Shown here in pieces: positions 1-10,083 of a stretch of 64,000 nucleotides of DNA. The notes beneath the pieces were generated by a model that was not told where the DNA came from, did no database searches, and saw nothing but the letters and a program-made list of their open reading frames with translations. Numbering within the stretch: position 1 is the first letter of the stretch; each line of letters begins with the position of its first letter. The position numbers and the translations under genes are program-made. The stretch is from Diplosphaera chodatii (lineage: Eukaryota > Chlorophyta > Trebouxiophyceae > Prasiolales > Stichococcaceae). The stretch is from the NCBI GenBank assembly GCA_032358165.1, contig JAALGY010000033.1, forward strand, positions 3,968,001 through 4,032,000, in the 5' to 3' direction.

Positions 1-3000
1 AAGCAGATCCGCCGCTGACTTGCCTGTGGCTGAGGAGCGGGTGAGGTCGGCGACCTCCGCCTCCAGGCGCGCGTTGCTGTCCCGCAGGGCCTCTATCACG
101 CCCTCCAGCTCGGGGATCCGCCTGCGAGTACCCAATGTACTTGGACAACTCTTGAGTATTCACTTGCAGTGGCGACCCTGATCTGCCCTGCTGCTATACT
201 CCCCGTCACTTGGTCACGGACACGCCTGCCACACACGGAGAACGAAACCCAACCACTTGCTTGGCACGGACTTGGGGCATGATTGTTTGCTGCCAACGGA
301 CGCCTGTGCCGCCAACAGAAACCACAGATCAAGTGAAGTTGACGGGTGTCGGACTAGGACGCACTTGGCGACGTTGTCCAGCGCGCGTTGGGCGTCGGCG
401 CGCCCCGCCAGCGCCTCGGCCGCCCGCTTCTTCGCCTCGATGGCGTCCTTCTCCGCCTGCGCCTGCTTTGCGAGCGCATCCCTGGGCAGGAAGGCAGGCG
501 GGCAGAGTCCTGAGCTGGCCATCTGTGCTAATGGCTCCTGCGTCGCTCGCCCTCCAGTGCGACCCCTCGCCCCCGCAGCTCTGTTGGGGATGGCAACCAC
601 AAGGGAGCAGATAGATAGGTTTCGTTTGGAAGGCGCTGCAGGGGCTCAGTACGGACTCAGGGACTCGCCTGACGGCGCCAGCGTCGCCGCGCAGCATCTT
701 CGTGTCCCGCAGCTCCGACAGCTCCGCCTTGGCCGCGTCCAGCTGCGCCGCGGTGCCCGCAGCGGCCAGCGTGGCAGCCCTGCAGTGAGCGAGCCACCCT
801 GGAGGCTGGACTGAGGGAGGTCTCTCTTCCCTCGCTGCGCTTGCCCCATAGTTCCAGCATCTGCAAAGGGGCGGCGAGTTGCAACTGCACGAGTTGCGCC
901 TGCACAGGTTGCATCTGCCATCACCGTGACTTCAAATATCTTCACTGCAGGTCGCTGCCTGCATGTGCTGGCATGCCACCGCCCTGGCAGTTGCCTCGTC
1001 GACTGCAGGGGCTAACAGAGGAGGAGGTCACGTGGCACGCACTCTGCCATGGCGAGCTGCGCCTGCAGCGCGCGCACAGAGCCGGACAGCGCGGCGTTGC
1101 GCTCCGCCATCGCCGCCGCCTCCGCCTTGTGCCTCTCCACCGCCGCCAGCAGCTTCATGTCGATCTTGGACGGCGTGCGCGGCGCCTGGGAACCAGGCAC
1201 GCGGCACGGTTGGCAGCACGCCAGGACACGTGCTTGCGAGGGCAGGCGCTCATTGGGAGCCTCATGATGGCTGGGGAGTGCTGGGGCATCCCCACCGTGG
1301 ATGCCGCTGCAGCCGAGCGCAGCTCGGCGACCTCGTCCGACAGCGCCGCGTGGCGCTCTGTCAGCGCATCAAGGGCCTCCTGCGCCGCGGCACGCCCGGC
1401 CTGTGCAGCATTTCAACAGAAGGCTCAAGTTTGGTCGTTGGATGACGTACGATGTGTGTGGTGGGAAGAGCAACAAGTTTCAGGCGCCTCAGCTCCACCG
1501 TTCCGCTGCTCAGCGACCGCTGCTCAGGCATAAAGTGATAGACACGTCGGCAAGGCCTGCAATACTTGCAGTCCCAAGCTGAGCGGATACCGCTGCGTCG
1601 CGGGCCTGCGCCTCGGCGGCGGCCTTCTCGCCGCTCAGCCGCTGGTTCTGCTCCGTCAGTGCCGCCAGTGTCCTCTCTGCAGAGTCGCGGGCTGCATCCT
1701 GGGCAGTCCCGCCGCCTTCCACCTGGGCCTGCAGCGGGCACACAGGTAGAATTTCGAAGACGCCAACATGCCTGATGTTGCGATGAGGTGTCAAGTTCTG
1801 CAGGGGCCGCCCCTTGGAGTGCAACACACGCACGGAAGCAGATCGTGCCGTTCAGCCGACTGCCGACGGCCTGTGGACGAGAGCCTGCCTGCTGATGCCA
1901 CGAACCACACGGCACCAACCTTCCTGGTGGACACCCGTTGCAGGCCAGGCTATGGGTGCCGTGCAACAACAACACGTGGTGCCGTGACACTAGAATTTAG
2001 GGTTTAGGGTTTAGGTGAATGGCGCCGCGCGCACCTGCAGGCTCATGATCTCAGCGACGAGCGCCTCGGACTCAGCCACCTCCTTGTCGCTGGGGATTTT
2101 GCCCAGGACGCGGCCGGAGTCCGCCTGGGCGCACGCACGAGCAGTCCTTACACCAACGTCAGCATGCATTTGCTGCCCCTTCACAAGCTGGACAGAGCAT
2201 GCACAGCGGCAAGGCATCAGCCTCGAAGAAGTGCAGGGTGTCGTTGCTTGGCTGTGGCCAGAGACGCCCATTGCAACAATGTTGACAGCTTGCATAGGGA
2301 TCACAGGGCTGCGTCGCCTCACCTGCGCCTGCAGGGCTGTGAGTCGCCGCTGCAGGGTGGCGTTCTCCTCCCGCAGCTGCGCCAGCTCGGCGTCGTTCTG
2401 CGGCGGCGGCGCGACCGGCGGCTGCGGCTGCGGCGGCTGTGCTGGATGTGCCCGGGCATCCTCGAGCTCATCCTCCAGGTGGTCGACCTGTCGTCAGAGA
2501 GATGCCGACATGTGCAGCCCAGCTCAAGTGTTCCGGCATTGCTCGAAAAGCCCGCGGTCGACCGCACGCCTCTCTATCTGCTTGCAAGGCTCGTTGCATA
2601 TGGAGATGACTGGGGGCAAGGCGCCGGGAGGTACAAGACTGTATGCCCAACTGACACGCCATCGCATTTGGTTAAGACCGCGCCAAGCAGTGCAGTACCT
2701 TCTTCAGCAGGTCGGACACCTCCGCCATGAGCGTGTCCACCTCGTCCTCCAGCTTGAGCGTGTAGTCGGCGGCGCTGCCGTCGCTCGCCTGCCGCGCCAG
2801 CGCCTTGCCCACCAGCTGCCCGCCGCTGCCCTTGCGCACCAGCCCTGAGGTGCAAAAGGAACCGGCCTGACATTTATCATAGTTCATGCGCTGCCAAGGA
2901 GCCGTGAGTACCCACCTGCAGGTAGCTCACCGCTTGCTATGCATCAACGTGTGCACCTAGCAATGCTGCTCTGCATCGATGCAGTTCTGCTGCATGGCAG

Positions 3001-3807
3001 CGCGACAGCTCACCCGGGGTGCCGGGGCGGCTGCCGGACTTCACCCCGGTTTTTAGATCCGCATTCTCCGTCATCAGCCGCTCCAGCTCCGACTGCAGCA
3101 CACTCACTTTCGTTCTGTGAATTGCCAGGGGTCAACGAACATACTTGAGAACGCCGTGCTGAGGGTAGGCTTTCCCCCATGAGCACCACGGGTCGGCCTC
3201 GCAGCCGTGCAGCCAGCTGCTCCCAGGCACCAGGCATGGGGGCCCATGACAGGCATGGCCCCAAAATATCAGAGACCATATCGATGTTGTCATCTGGCAG
3301 CACGCACCTGCATCTCTGCGATGGCCTCCGGGGACGGGCCCTTGGAGGCTTCCCGCGCATCGGCCGCCTGCTGCGCCAGCTGCGAGCGCAGGTCCCGCAC
3401 CTGCGGACCGCCACATCACCCTGAGCAATTGTGCTCGATGAGAGCTGGTCACGCCCAAAAGTACGGAAGCTGCCCACAGGCATGCCTCCAGCCATGCTGC
3501 GCACATTCCAGCAGAATGTGCTACAGCATGTGTCGCAGCCAGCTGCCAGAACATGGACCATAGCCGTAGCCTTGCGGCGCGGAATGAGGCCAGCGCCATC
3601 AGATAGAAGGGCCTCAGGCACAGGCGCCACCAACCCAGAGCAGGCGTCGGGCCACACACCAGACTGCACCTCATGTGTCAGCGTGTTGTTCTCCTCGATC
3701 AGGTCCAGGACCTTGTCGTTCCCCTCCGCATCCAGCGTCAGCGGGTCGATGTCGAAGTCCGCAAAGGTGCGTTCCTTGTGGGAGTTGGCGCCCCCTGCCG
3801 CCGCCAT
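1..3807 (-). CDS. Long coiled-coil protein, 3' end outside window
   Basis: I do not recognise the family. The gene starts at an ATG at 3807 (reading MAAAGGANSHKERT) and runs leftward off the window in about 12 exons: near 3807-3670, 3402-3308, 3101-3014, 2847-2699, 2489-2321, 2130-2034, 1735-1590, 1395-1305, 1190-1050, 785-663, 490-364 and 130-1. Almost every exon encodes Glu/Ala/Leu/Gln-rich heptad-like sequence (for example LDLIEENNTLTHE, SELERLMTENADLK and LTERHAALSDEVAELR), which indicates a long coiled coil. Short Pro/Gly-rich breaks interrupt it (SGSRPGTPG near 3020 and a PQPQPP run near 2430). No motor, kinase or membrane segment is visible in the part present. It could be a cytoskeletal, centrosomal or tethering protein, and a motor or other domain could lie downstream of the edge. 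Exon calling is firm because GC3 and phase agree; the function is unknown. Confidence 0.7.
1992..2014 (-). repeat. Interstitial telomere-type tract in intron
   Basis: About three tandem plant-type telomere heptamers sit here (TTTAGGG on the plus strand, CCCTAAA on the transcribed strand). They lie in an intron of the coiled-coil gene, about 20 nt downstream of the donor site that ends the exon at about 2034. See also the tract at 49283 in SPT6, which has the same orientation relative to transcription. Confidence 0.85.
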
Positions 3808-5113
3808 GGCTGCACTGACGCAGCGAACGGCTGCACAGCGCAGCGCCTCCCGGGGCTACCGACCGTCCGCGGGCAGACCCAGCAGCTGCGGCAACACTGC
3901 TCTGCTGGCCCGCTGCCTGTTGCTTGCAGCTCTCCCGCTGCTGCTGCTGCTGCAGCCGCTGTCAGCCCTTGCGCTGCTCTGCTGTGTCTTGGGCGGCAAC
4001 ACGCATCCACCCGGGGCTGTGACGCTGCAGGCTGCCGGCCAGCTGCTGGTGAATCGCCACTGCTGAGCTGCCCAGGGTCGATGGCTCAGCCGTGAGGCCG
4101 CAGCGCTGCCGCCAGCCGTACTCTGCAGCCCAAAATCGGCGACATGGCGGCAGGGTCACCTGCGAAGCACCAGGCTGGCATGTGCCCAGCACGACATCTG
4201 CAGCACGCAGTCCACTAATGATGTGATGCTGCAGAGCGCACTCGCGTTGCCGCAGATAGCATTGCAACACGGCGATTCAAATGTGCTGAAGCAGCACCAC
4301 CAGGGGATGTTACCTCGGCAGAACCATTTCGGTGCCTCAAGCGCAGCCTCGACCACTGCCACACCCTCCGTAGCACCTGATCAAGCCATGATCACGGGCT
4401 GTCGTCCCACGATGCCAACGTCAAGACGATCGGGTCCGCAGGATGGCCAAGCCACCAAGTCATGCCGGTAATGTAGTCCCTCGGCAGGAGCGGTATGTGT
4501 TCACAGAGTCCAGAAGCGTTGCAGAGTGATCGAGACGGGTGAATTTGCGCAAGGGCGAGTGTGCCTTGCACAGGCACGGCCGCTGGTTTGGGACCGGCGG
4601 CACGTGAGCTGCTGACGATCTGCAGATCAGGCACTGCACCGCTTTCCAGTTTCCACACACGCATGTAATGAATTGCTGCCGGTGTTCAGGTACCTAGGCG
4701 CATTGCATACAGCATTTCCTTCGTCATCGAACCCAATACCCCGGGCTGCTAGGTTCTGAGCAAGCGTTGCACTTGCTGACAAGCACACTTTGGCTTCCAA
4801 CGGCCGGCTGCTGGGTTTCAGGCAGTTGTGCGCTAGTGTGCCTCACATCCTGCTACCCTTATCCACGTCAGTCTCACCTGCATCGAAAATGTCGGCCGCG
4901 CAGGGCAGGCTGCTGACATCACATGGCGGGCGCCCCACCGCAACAGCCTGGCATGCACGGTGCGGATGGGGCAATGCAGTGTTTGTACATAGCGGATGTT
5001 GTGCTCATTCGGCACGCATTGACATAGCACACTTCATGATGTGTGTGCATCTGTTTGTATACACCACGTGCAGTCGATACAGCAGTGCATCCTCAGCCGT
5101 GCCAGTGTCATCC
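3808..5113. promoter_or_regulatory. Divergent intergenic region, coiled-coil gene / methyltransferase
   Basis: About 1.3 kb lies between the two divergent start codons and should hold both 5'UTRs and promoters. I see a short CTG-rich run near 3940-3955 that is probably leader sequence of the minus-strand gene. There is no convincing TATA box and no further GC3-rich frame. An in-frame upstream ATG at 4889 could extend the methyltransferase N-terminus. Confidence 0.4.
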
Positions 5114-7231
5114 ATGAGCTGGGTGTGCAGGGCGCCACGTTGTCCGAAGCAGGCAGGGCTGCAAACCCAGCAGCCGCGACGTAGCAGGCATGAGCTGACC
5201 CCGCCAGCAGCCGCCCTTGCGGGCGCCGCAGCGCCGGTGGCTCAGCTGGCAGATGCGGCGGACGCAGCCGGCGGCGCAGCAGCGGCCTGCTCCGGCCTGG
5301 GATGTGCACAGGAGGCGCTGGACGCTGTGGTATGGCCGCTGGCGGGCTTGGGATCGCTCATCCCAAGCGGTGAGCAGCTGACATCTCAGCAACCAGGTCC
5401 AAATGGTTGGCTTTGCAACTGCGGGCGGTAGAGGCAGGCCGCATGCTGACACCTCAGGTCCTCGTGTGGTTGTCCCTCGAAGGTTGTCTACATGCTCACG
5501 CTGGCGCGGTATTCATGTGTCATGATGTACTGTCATGCAGGTGTCCTGCTGCCAGGCTTTGCAGCGCTTGCTGTGGTTGGCGGACTGGCAGCCTGGCGGG
5601 TAGCGGTGTACGGCCGCCGGGAGTACATAGTGGCCAACATGATGCGCAAGTACGTGCCCAAGGGTGGGTCCGCAGGGCACTACATCTGATCATCGTGGGG
5701 CCTGACCCTGCCATGGCGCCGTGGACTGCCTGCTCGTCTTCGTCTGTTCAGCCACATGCCCTGAGGCTCTTCTTGCAACCACCCCCATCAGTCGTGCTTC
5801 GCAACACCAGCATCAGCACACTGTGCGCCGCGCCGAGAGCGTGCTGCTTGTGTGAGTTGCCCAGGAAGACCTTGATCCTGCAGGTGGTGCACGCGTCGTA
5901 CAGATCAACGGCAGCACCCGTGATGTCTTCTACTACCCCGACGGCACGGTGTCAGTGCGTGTGGTGGGTCCAGATGTCAACATAGGTGTGCAGAATCCTT
6001 CAAATATTCAAGCACCTCTTTGCAGTACTGACATCAGCCGCGGTCACACTGGTGCATGTGATAGCCTCGGGCCTTCGTCAGTCAGTCCATGCATTGCGCT
6101 TCTCCACAGCCATATCGCCTCATCATGCAGCAGCTCAGTGGTGCAGATCGGACGGCACACCACGGCATCTAGTGCACCTGCAGGCCTCATGGAGCAGGCA
6201 GGCGCATCAGCGGGCGTCCCAGTGGAGGCCCGCAAGCAGTCGCCAGCCGATCTCGCCTTCCAGGTACATGACGATGCTGCAACTGCACGTCCCCCGGAAA
6301 GAAATAACGCCCTTCGCCTGCAGCGCTCAGACGAGCTGCAAACCTCAACCAGCAGCTATTCCTGGAGCACTAATGAGTGAACAGCCACCCTGCAGGGCAC
6401 AGGCAGCGTTGACGCAGTGGTGGCGTTCAACGGCCTCGCATCCGCGGGCGCAAATGCGCAGCGGTACTTCGCAGAGGTGGCCCGGATCCTGAAGCCGGGC
6501 GCGCCCTTCGTGTTCATCGACCGAGGTGAGCAGCCGCGCCCAGCACACCTGTCACCCAGCCACGCAGCAGCTGCTACGCCCTTCTGTGCAGCAGGTGAAG
6601 GAGGGCTGGCTGAGACAGTGTCAAGCCAGGTGCACTGCGCAGAACACATCTGTGGGGTGCTGACCGAGTGACCCAGTGCCTGCAGTGGCGGGGCAGGGGC
6701 TTGCGGCAGTTGCACAGCCACTTGTGGGCAGCGCTTTCAAACGCATCGGTGAGTGCCCAAAGCTGCCTTCAGTGGTCTTATTGCTGTACACCTCGTATGC
6801 ACGACAGGCCTGTGCCAGCGCTTGAGCACAGACTTTCAGTGTTACAGTGCGATGTTCATGTGTTCTACTGCCACTCACCTTTCTGTCTGTGTTGCATCTG
6901 GCAGATGAAGGCGCTCTGCAGGAGCTGCGGCAGGCAGACAACCTGGTGGACGTGGCTGGCGACGTCGTGCTCAAGGGCCAGGTGCTGCTCAGATGGACTG
7001 CCACGTTGCACTTTGCTTGCCGTCACTGCACTATGACCTTCGGTGATGCGGCCGCTGGAAGATGGTGTGGGTTGTATGCTGCAGGATCCGCACGCGGTGG
7101 GCGTGGCGTTCAGGGCAGGCGGCAGCCGGAACCAGGACAGTGACGAGCGCATTCGCGACCGGCCCTCAGCGCAGCGGAAGAGGAAAGGCAGCAGCGGCAA
7201 GAGCAGGGGCTTCGCTGGCAGCAAGCGATGA
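5114..7231 (+). CDS. Plastid-type class I SAM-dependent methyltransferase
   Basis: Eight exons join in phase to a 325-residue protein: 5114-5369, 5541-5663, 5884-5985, 6184-6263, 6396-6525, 6686-6748, 6905-6981 and 7085-7231. The first about 60 residues are Arg/Ala-rich with few acidic residues, like a chloroplast transit peptide (MSWVCRAPRCPKQAGLQ). A hydrophobic helix follows (PGFAALAVVGGLAAW), then the block YGRREYIVANMMRKYVPKGG, which I know from algal and plant methyltransferase-like proteins. The usual glycine-rich SAM motif I is replaced by VVQINGSTRDVFYYP, followed by VVGPDVN. The post-core part is typical of the Methyltransf_11 type (FAEVARILKPGAPFVFIDR). The C-terminus is basic (QRKRKGSSGKSRGFAGSKR). 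Substrate is unknown. The weak motif I leaves open that it no longer binds SAM. Start choice: 5114 gives a clean transit peptide; an in-frame ATG at 4889 is possible. Confidence 0.72.
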
Positions 7232-7960
7232 GCGTAATGTAGTGGGGCTGCACACTAGAGAGCCGGAAATGGGACATTTGCATGCAGAAGTCATGTTTGT
7301 TGAGTGTCGTCGAGGGTCGAGTGCAGATTTTAAGTGGCACATGCACGCAGATGGTCTTGTCGGCCATCATCATGGCTAACATTTTTTGATGGTCTGACAT
7401 GACCATCTCCTTTGTGGCGTGCGGAGGGCTCCCTGTAAGCAGCTGCCCTGCATTGAAGTCCTGGACTCATCGACATGTTGCATCTTGACCAATAGCACGA
7501 TTTCTGAGTTGGCAAGACATCATCCTGACGCCTTCCTCTATTCTGTCCACCGTTCAGGGGTCCTCCTCCTCTGCCTCCCTCGCACGCACTGCACATGATT
7601 AGCTGAGTAGCAGGTGTGAGCATGCAGGCTAATCACGTAAAGGTTGAGCTCGCACCTCCAATGCCGCATAAGGTACTCTACCAAACAATTGATAGTTGCA
7701 CAGCCTCTGTTGCAGTTGCTTCAGGCTTCTGACCTTGTTCCACATCTTTGCTCGGCGAAGTTTGTAACAGGTTTGTGACCGCACCATCACCATCACGAGC
7801 GGGGCAGCGTCAGCAGGCTGTTCCAGCTGTCGCCTGAGGCACAGTTCCTTCTGCAGCGAGCAAACAACATTAAGTTTGATCGTGGTCTAAGTTGGCAGCA
7901 GCGAGCGCCACTAGCCTCTGTTGACAACTGCACAACAAGCAGCTGGCCAGCCCAGTCAGC
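7232..7960. other. Intergenic, 3'UTR and promoter of next gene
   Basis: About 730 bp between two tandem plus-strand genes. It is lower in GC than the exons and has no frame with coding bias. It presumably contains the 3'UTR of the methyltransferase and the promoter of the next gene. I see no RNA gene or repeat in it. Confidence 0.5.
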
Positions 7961-9614
7961 ATGCAGCTGACCTCGCAGCTACTGTGCAACCAGCCTTGGC
8001 AGCATCAGCGGCGCTGCAGTGCGGCAAAAGGCAGTCAGACGGCTGTGCTGCTGCCTCACCGGCCCTTGCCATGCACCAAGCGGCACAGGGGTTGCGGACA
8101 ACCGCGCACAGTCCAACCTGCAGCAGCACTGGCTTCAGACTCTGACGCCGGCGACGAGCGGGTGCAGGACACCCTAGTGGACATCATCAACGTGCAGATC
8201 GGGCAGCAGCAGGTCAAGTCTTACTTCGACGACGAAAGCGACAAGCTGCGGAGGACCGCGGATGAGGTGATGCTGCAGCGTACACTGTTCTCTGGCATCC
8301 CCTAACATTGCCACCCTGCTGCGGGCTCACCACGTGCCAATGCATGTCGCTCCTCACGCTGGACAGATTCCTTGCCGCAGGCAAAGGCAGAGGTGGACCG
8401 TATGGCGCAGCTACAGATGGACCGCTCATCGCTCGCCTTTGGCTCCGCCATGGTGCGCAGCTGTGCAGTACGCTGCACTTGCAGACACACGTTCGCATCC
8501 TCAGTTGGTGGGAGGAAAGCGTTCCACGCACAAGTTGATGAGGGTCATTGCGCTTGCGGGGCATGTTCGACTGCGTCCTTTCGCCACATGTGCAGGCGGA
8601 CATCAACCAGTCGGCAGACGAGTTCGAGGCGCAGCTGCTGGCGCAGCGGCGTGAGAACGAGGTGCAGTGCGGGGGCTGGCATACAACACTGTCAGCATGC
8701 GTCTGAAGTGACAGCTGCGAGCAAGCCCAACATGTGCTCGCAGTGCTGCTGCCTGCACATCATGTTCCGCACAGAGCTGTGTCGCTCCGCCTTTTGTCAG
8801 GTGAGGCGAGGTCAGTCAGCAGCGGAGGTGGTGCTGTGCGCAGGCAGACGCGGCGGCGTTCCGGCAGTGGCAGCGGCAGATGGCGGTGGACCGCAGCCGG
8901 GGGCACTTCTTCAAGAGCCTGTACCGGGCTGAGGTGGAGGGGGAGGGGGTGGACGAGGCCGGCCGCCCGGTGGCCCCCGAGGTGCGGCGGCAGGAGGGAC
9001 CAGGTGTTTGGCACGGACCAAGTGTGCCGGGGCTGTGGCTGTCCCGCAGACGTGCACAGGAAACGCCAGCAGTTCCTGCCAGGCCTTCCACCCACAGGCT
9101 GATCAGGCTGCGGGCGCTGCCGCCCTCCCAGACGGGCCATGGGCTGACCGGACAAAATCCTTGGCTGATGATACCGATTACTACCTTAACAGTGAGCGTT
9201 TACTATGACATGAGCGAGTGTTTACTATCCTATTTAACGACCTTTGGCAGGTGGTGAAGGAGCGGGCGCTGGTGCCGGAATCTACGCCCGCACGCGCGCA
9301 GCTGCTGACCTTCGCCTTCCTCGCGGGCGTGCTCATCACGGCGGTGCGCCGCTGCTGCTGCCCCTGTGTGCTGCCTGGACGGGCGCCAGCATCAGATGTG
9401 GCGGGCGGTCGCTGACGCACAGTGTTGAGAGGCACATGCGGCGTGTGCACCAAACACGGCAGGTCGGACTGCCGTTGCCTCTGAAAAGTTGTATTGGGTG
9501 CAGGTGGCGGCGGACGTCTCCACGGCGTCACCGGCGTGGGGCACGGATGCGCTGTACCTCGTCATGGGCCTCGCATTGGCGGGCGCAGCGTGGGGATCCC
9601 GCAGGGCGCTGTGA
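7961..9614 (+). CDS. Plastid-targeted protein with two C-terminal membrane helices
   Basis: Six exons join in phase to 261 residues: 7961-8266, 8381-8452, 8596-8661, 8844-8981, 9251-9343 and 9504-9614. The first about 55 residues are Gln/Arg/Ser/Ala-rich without acidic residues, typical of a chloroplast transit peptide. The middle is a charged helical region (VDIINVQIGQQQVKSYFDDE, then MAQLQMDRSSLAFGSAM and QSADEFEAQLLAQRRENE). Two hydrophobic segments close the protein: AQLLTFAFLAGVLITA and ALYLVMGLALAGAAWGS, ending in a short Arg tail. I read it as a thylakoid or envelope protein with a stromal coiled-coil part. I do not recognise a named family. The exon 4 donor at 8981 was chosen because it alone keeps the phase into the hydrophobic exon. 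Confidence 0.7.
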
Positions 9615-10083
9615 CCTCGCTCGCAGGAGCTGTCCTCACGCTAAGTTCAGGAAGAGTTGCCGTAGAATGCTGTGGTGACTGCTAGCAAAAGGGGATGCTT
9701 GGGGCATGGGTTCCAGCACCGCTGCACCTGAGTTCGCATTGGATCCAGCGATGGTGTCAACCTGATGCAATGTTCTCTGGCGCTGTTGCTTGGTCAGCGC
9801 ATCATAGCATCAACTGCGTTTACCATATACATGTACATTGCCATCGCAGTCATGCTCGACTGTAAGCGGTCGAACATCAAGAACATACAAGTCAAGCGTC
9901 CAGTAGTGGGCGTCCAGTTCACCCCGCCGATGGCATTACTGGCGGCTGGTCCGTGGTGGCTTCTACCTCGCTCACTGCACCGGCTGCTGCCAATCCCTCG
10001 GATATTCGTCCGGCCGCCTGCTGTCAGACATGTTTCGCCTACTCTCATATCGTCGCACAGCCGCATCGTTGCATTGAGCAGCC
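9615..10083. other. Intergenic spacer
   Basis: About 470 bp between tandem plus-strand genes. Nothing coding is apparent. It should hold the 3'UTR of the plastid protein and the promoter of the permease. Confidence 0.45.
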
